From positions 1 to 64,000 of the forward strand of contig UQNS01000010.1 in assembly GCA_900542465.1 (NCBI GenBank): DNA of 64,000 nucleotides. The letters are read 5' to 3'. The position numbers and the translations under genes are program-made. The first letter of the stretch is position 1, and each line of letters starts with the position of its first letter. This document shows, piece after piece, positions 61,960 through 64,000 of the stretch. The notes beneath the pieces were generated by a model, which did no database searches, had not been told where the DNA came from, and saw only the letters and a list, made by a program, of their open reading frames with translations. The DNA is from an uncultured Eubacteriales bacterium. Its GTDB lineage: Bacteria; Bacillota; Clostridia; Lachnospirales; Lachnospiraceae.

Positions 61960-62751
61960 ATGACTATTGAACAAATGTGCCGCAGGCGAAAGGAACTCGG
62001 ATATTCATATCGGCAGCTGGCGGATCTTACGAGGATTCCCCTTGGAACTATTCAGAAGATATTCGGCGGAGTGACCAAATCTCCGAGACGTGAGACGATA
62101 AAGGCCTTAGAAAGGCTTCTGGGAGATAATGAAAAGGGAAGCGATGAGGAACTCAGAACTTTTCTTATGCCGGGCTATGAAAAGGACCGTGGAGAATTGG
62201 ATCTTTATGATTACTACAGGATCCCTGACAATATGAGGGCAGAGCTTATAGACGGAAGATTTTATGAAATGGAAGCTCAGGGCCTTTTAGAACAGATGGC
62301 TGCCGGTCTTATAGGAACTCAGCTGATCCGGCAGATAGAGATGAAAGGACTTGAGTGGGCAGCGCTTTTCGCAAGCCCAAGCGTCCGCCTTAATAAGGAT
62401 AAATGGACAGTGGTAGAGCCTGATCTTATCGTGGTCAGCGCCAGAAGCAAGCTGCAGAAGAAACGGATCGAAGGGGCGCCGGACTTCGTACTGGAAGTAA
62501 CAAGTAACGCAACGCATAAAAAAGATCTTGTAATGAAAACATATAAATATGAAGAGGCAGGCGTCCATATCTACTGGATATTGGAACCTGAAAGGAGACG
62601 TTTGTTAACATATGATTTCAGTGGAAAAGGTGAGCTTGAGATATATGAGATGGATAAAGACACAGAGGCTGTCTTCGAACTGGAGGGGCATGTGTTCAGG
62701 ATCGACTTCGGCCCGGTCATTGCAGGAATATCAGGCTTAGAAGATAAATAA
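61960..62751 (+). CDS. XRE-type HTH fused to a Uma2-family nuclease domain
   Basis: A 263-residue protein. Residues about 1-45 are a Cro/C1 (XRE)-like helix-turn-helix (YSYRQLADLTRIPLGTIQKIFGG). Residues about 70-250 are the Uma2 restriction-endonuclease-like (PD-(D/E)XK) fold: RAELIDGRFYEM, then VEPDLIVV with the metal-binding Asp, and the GAPDFVLEVTSNATHKKDL motif with the D/E-x-K. So the nuclease centre looks intact. Uma2 proteins are abundant in cyanobacteria but their role is unknown. Transcription must pass the upstream terminator. Confidence 0.88.
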   Translation: MTIEQMCRRRKELGYSYRQLADLTRIPLGTIQKIFGGVTKSPRRETIKALERLLGDNEKGSDEELRTFLMPGYEKDRGELDLYDYYRIPDNMRAELIDGRFYEMEAQGLLEQMAAGLIGTQLIRQIEMKGLEWAALFASPSVRLNKDKWTVVEPDLIVVSARSKLQKKRIEGAPDFVLEVTSNATHKKDLVMKTYKYEEAGVHIYWILEPERRRLLTYDFSGKGELEIYEMDKDTEAVFELEGHVFRIDFGPVIAGISGLEDK

Positions 62752-62783
62752 AAAACGGACTCTTGGATAAGAGTCCGTTTTTT
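62750..62783. terminator. Bidirectional terminator between the Uma2 gene and the ABC operon
   Basis: AAAAAACGGACTCTT / AAGAGTCCGTTTTTT with a GGAT loop. Confidence 0.96.
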
Positions 62784-62790
62784 CATGAGA

Positions 62791-63594
62791 TCATTCGCTC
62801 CCGGAATGGTATCTTCCGATAGGAATAATAAATGGTGTATTTGACACGGGGTCTGTTATGACCATACAGTTCAAGCCGTATACCTTATCCATAAGTTCAG
62901 GGGTTATGATATCGACAGGTCTGCCTTCCGCAATAAGCTTACCATTAGACATAGCAAATATATGGTCAGCATAGCGGGCGGCAAGATTGATGTCATGGAG
63001 GACCATAAGGATAGTCAGACCTCGTTTTCTGTTTAATTCCGTAAGCAGATCAAGGATTTCGACCTGATAAGAAATATCAAGGAAGGTCGTAGGCTCATCG
63101 AGAAGCAGAAGGTCTGTATCCTGGGCCAGCGCCAGGGCGATCCAGACTCTCTGGCGCTGGCCGCCTGAAAGCTCATCGACACATTTATCAGCCAGTTCAG
63201 TGACACCCATTATATCAAGAGCCTCTGCTACAGCATCAAAGTCTTTTTTTGTCATACCATGCATCATCTTGTGGTAAGGAAAACGTCCCCGTGCGACAAG
63301 GTCGGTCACCTTGATCCCTTCAGGGACAACAGGTGACTGAGGAAGAAGGCCTAGCAGACGTGCTAATTCCTTAGGATGGTAATGGTTAAGCGTTTTATCA
63401 TCCAATGTGACGCCGCCTTTAATAGGCTTCAATAGCCTGGCAAAAGTCTTCAAAAGAGTGGATTTGCCGCATCCGTTGGCACCAAGGATCACGGAGATCT
63501 TACCATCCGGGACGGTCATTTCCATGTCATCCACTATAACTTTTCCGTCATAGCCGGCAGACAGGGTATTTGTTTTCAAAATATGTTTATCCAT
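62791..63594 (-). CDS. Iron(III)-siderophore/cobalamin-type ABC transporter ATPase
   Basis: A 267-residue FecE/FhuC/BtuD-type ATPase. Walker A GANGCGKSTL, signature LSGGQRQRVWIALALAQ, Walker B LLLLDEPTTFLD, H-loop VLHDINLAARYA. It powers uptake of a metal chelate with the FecCD permease whose 3' end overlaps its start (TAATG). The ligand cannot be told. Confidence 0.95.
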   Translation of the reverse strand: MDKHILKTNTLSAGYDGKVIVDDMEMTVPDGKISVILGANGCGKSTLLKTFARLLKPIKGGVTLDDKTLNHYHPKELARLLGLLPQSPVVPEGIKVTDLVARGRFPYHKMMHGMTKKDFDAVAEALDIMGVTELADKCVDELSGGQRQRVWIALALAQDTDLLLLDEPTTFLDISYQVEILDLLTELNRKRGLTILMVLHDINLAARYADHIFAMSNGKLIAEGRPVDIITPELMDKVYGLNCMVITDPVSNTPFIIPIGRYHSGSE

Positions 63595-64000
63595 TATATG
63601 CCGGATCCTTTCTTGTTCATACTGATCAGCAGGAATAAGAGGTATGGCGCGCCGATAATACCGGTAATCACGCCAACCGGGTATCTTACTGAGAATGCGT
63701 ATTGACCTGTCAGATCTGCAGCTAATACTAAGATCGCACCGGTCAGGGCGGCTGCGACCATATTGCCCTTTCCGGCGCTGCCGGACAGCTTAGTAGATAT
63801 CGGTCCGGCCAGAAAGGCCACAGATGCGATTGGGCCTGCAGCCGCGGTAGCGAATGCAGTTAGCAGCAAGGCAAATATGATCAGCAATATTCGCGTAAGG
63901 TTTGGATTGGCGCCGAGAGTCTGGGCGAATTCCTCTCCAAGCTGCAGAGTGACAAGATGTTTATTGAGGCAAAGTATTGCGATGCCTGCAGCTGCGACTA
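63594..64000 (-). CDS. FecCD-type permease, partial (continues beyond the window)
   Basis: The C-terminal 135 residues of a transporter permease, open at the right edge. It shows LQLGEEFAQTLGANPNLTR, the conserved coupling-helix (EEA-like) region of FecCD proteins, followed by hydrophobic helices and the PIASVAFLAGPISTKLSG and VRYPVGVITGIIGAPYLLFLL segments. It forms the membrane channel for the ATPase overlapping by one base. The substrate-binding protein and the 5' part must lie to the right. Confidence 0.95.
   Translation of the reverse strand, partial: VAAAGIAILCLNKHLVTLQLGEEFAQTLGANPNLTRILLIIFALLLTAFATAAAGPIASVAFLAGPISTKLSGSAGKGNMVAAALTGAILVLAADLTGQYAFSVRYPVGVITGIIGAPYLLFLLISMNKKGSGI

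Overview
The window is a chromosomal replication-origin region from a low-GC anaerobic Firmicute. A Butyrivibrio-like member of the Lachnospiraceae is my best guess. This rests on rpmH-dnaA-dnaN-recF-gyrB-gyrA gene order, an LL-diaminopimelate aminotransferase, a class I (Fe-S) two-subunit fumarase, FliB-, MecA- and SleB-type proteins, and A/T-rich intergenic DNA with canonical TTGACA/TATAAT promoters. The genus is inference; no rRNA gene lies inside the window.

Left of the origin almost every gene is on the minus strand, and right of it almost every gene is on the plus strand, so genes run with replication from an oriC at about 15.9-17.8 kb. Exceptions are the hydrolase at 8447, the SleB protein at 40087, mecA at 47606 and the iron ABC genes at 62791-64000. 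Layout: 1-330, tandem minus-strand promoters and leader of what is probably an rRNA operon leaving the window; 386-4596, three GT4 glycosyltransferases with two small coiled-coil proteins; 4792-8272, tRNA-Arg(CCU), serS and parAB; 8257-10302, three identical 16-bp parS-like palindromes; 9432-15843, rsmG, mnmG, mnmE, yidC, yidD, rnpA, rpmH; 15.84-17.83 kb, bipartite oriC around dnaA; 17.8-24.9 kb, dnaN, S4 gene, recF, gyrB, gyrA.

From 25 to 40 kb come the fumarase/tartrate dehydratase pair, a zinc-ribbon/SHOCT protein, BrnQ, a structured non-coding RNA candidate, tRNA-Ser(GCU), a HAD phosphatase, a very large repetitive ricin-lectin/GH25 lysozyme, an AlkD-like protein, coaX, thrS and dapL. From 40 to 48.6 kb come a coiled-coil SleB hydrolase, a decayed LysR/ABC-transporter locus, murI overlapping a FliB-like gene, a YwlG homologue, a SpoU methyltransferase and mecA. 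From 49 to 64 kb come a GH18 spore-cortex-type hydrolase, a ywlC-ywlE-rpiB block like that of Bacillus in which the YwlE homologue has serine in place of the catalytic cysteine, dCMP deaminase, membrane proteins, uvrA, DegV, a LytTR/DUF3021 pair, an XRE-Uma2 fusion, and the start of an iron-siderophore ABC operon.

Most of the window is housekeeping. The points most worth a second look are the cysteine-less YwlE homologue, the pseudoknotted RNA candidate at 29.1 kb, the parS cluster with a perfect 32-bp palindrome, the triplicated ricin-GH25 protein with nearly identical DNA modules, the frameshifted LysR/ABC remnant, and three places where an intrinsic terminator abuts the ribosome-binding site of the next gene. 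I found no CRISPR array, prophage, insertion sequence or convincing new multi-gene defence system.
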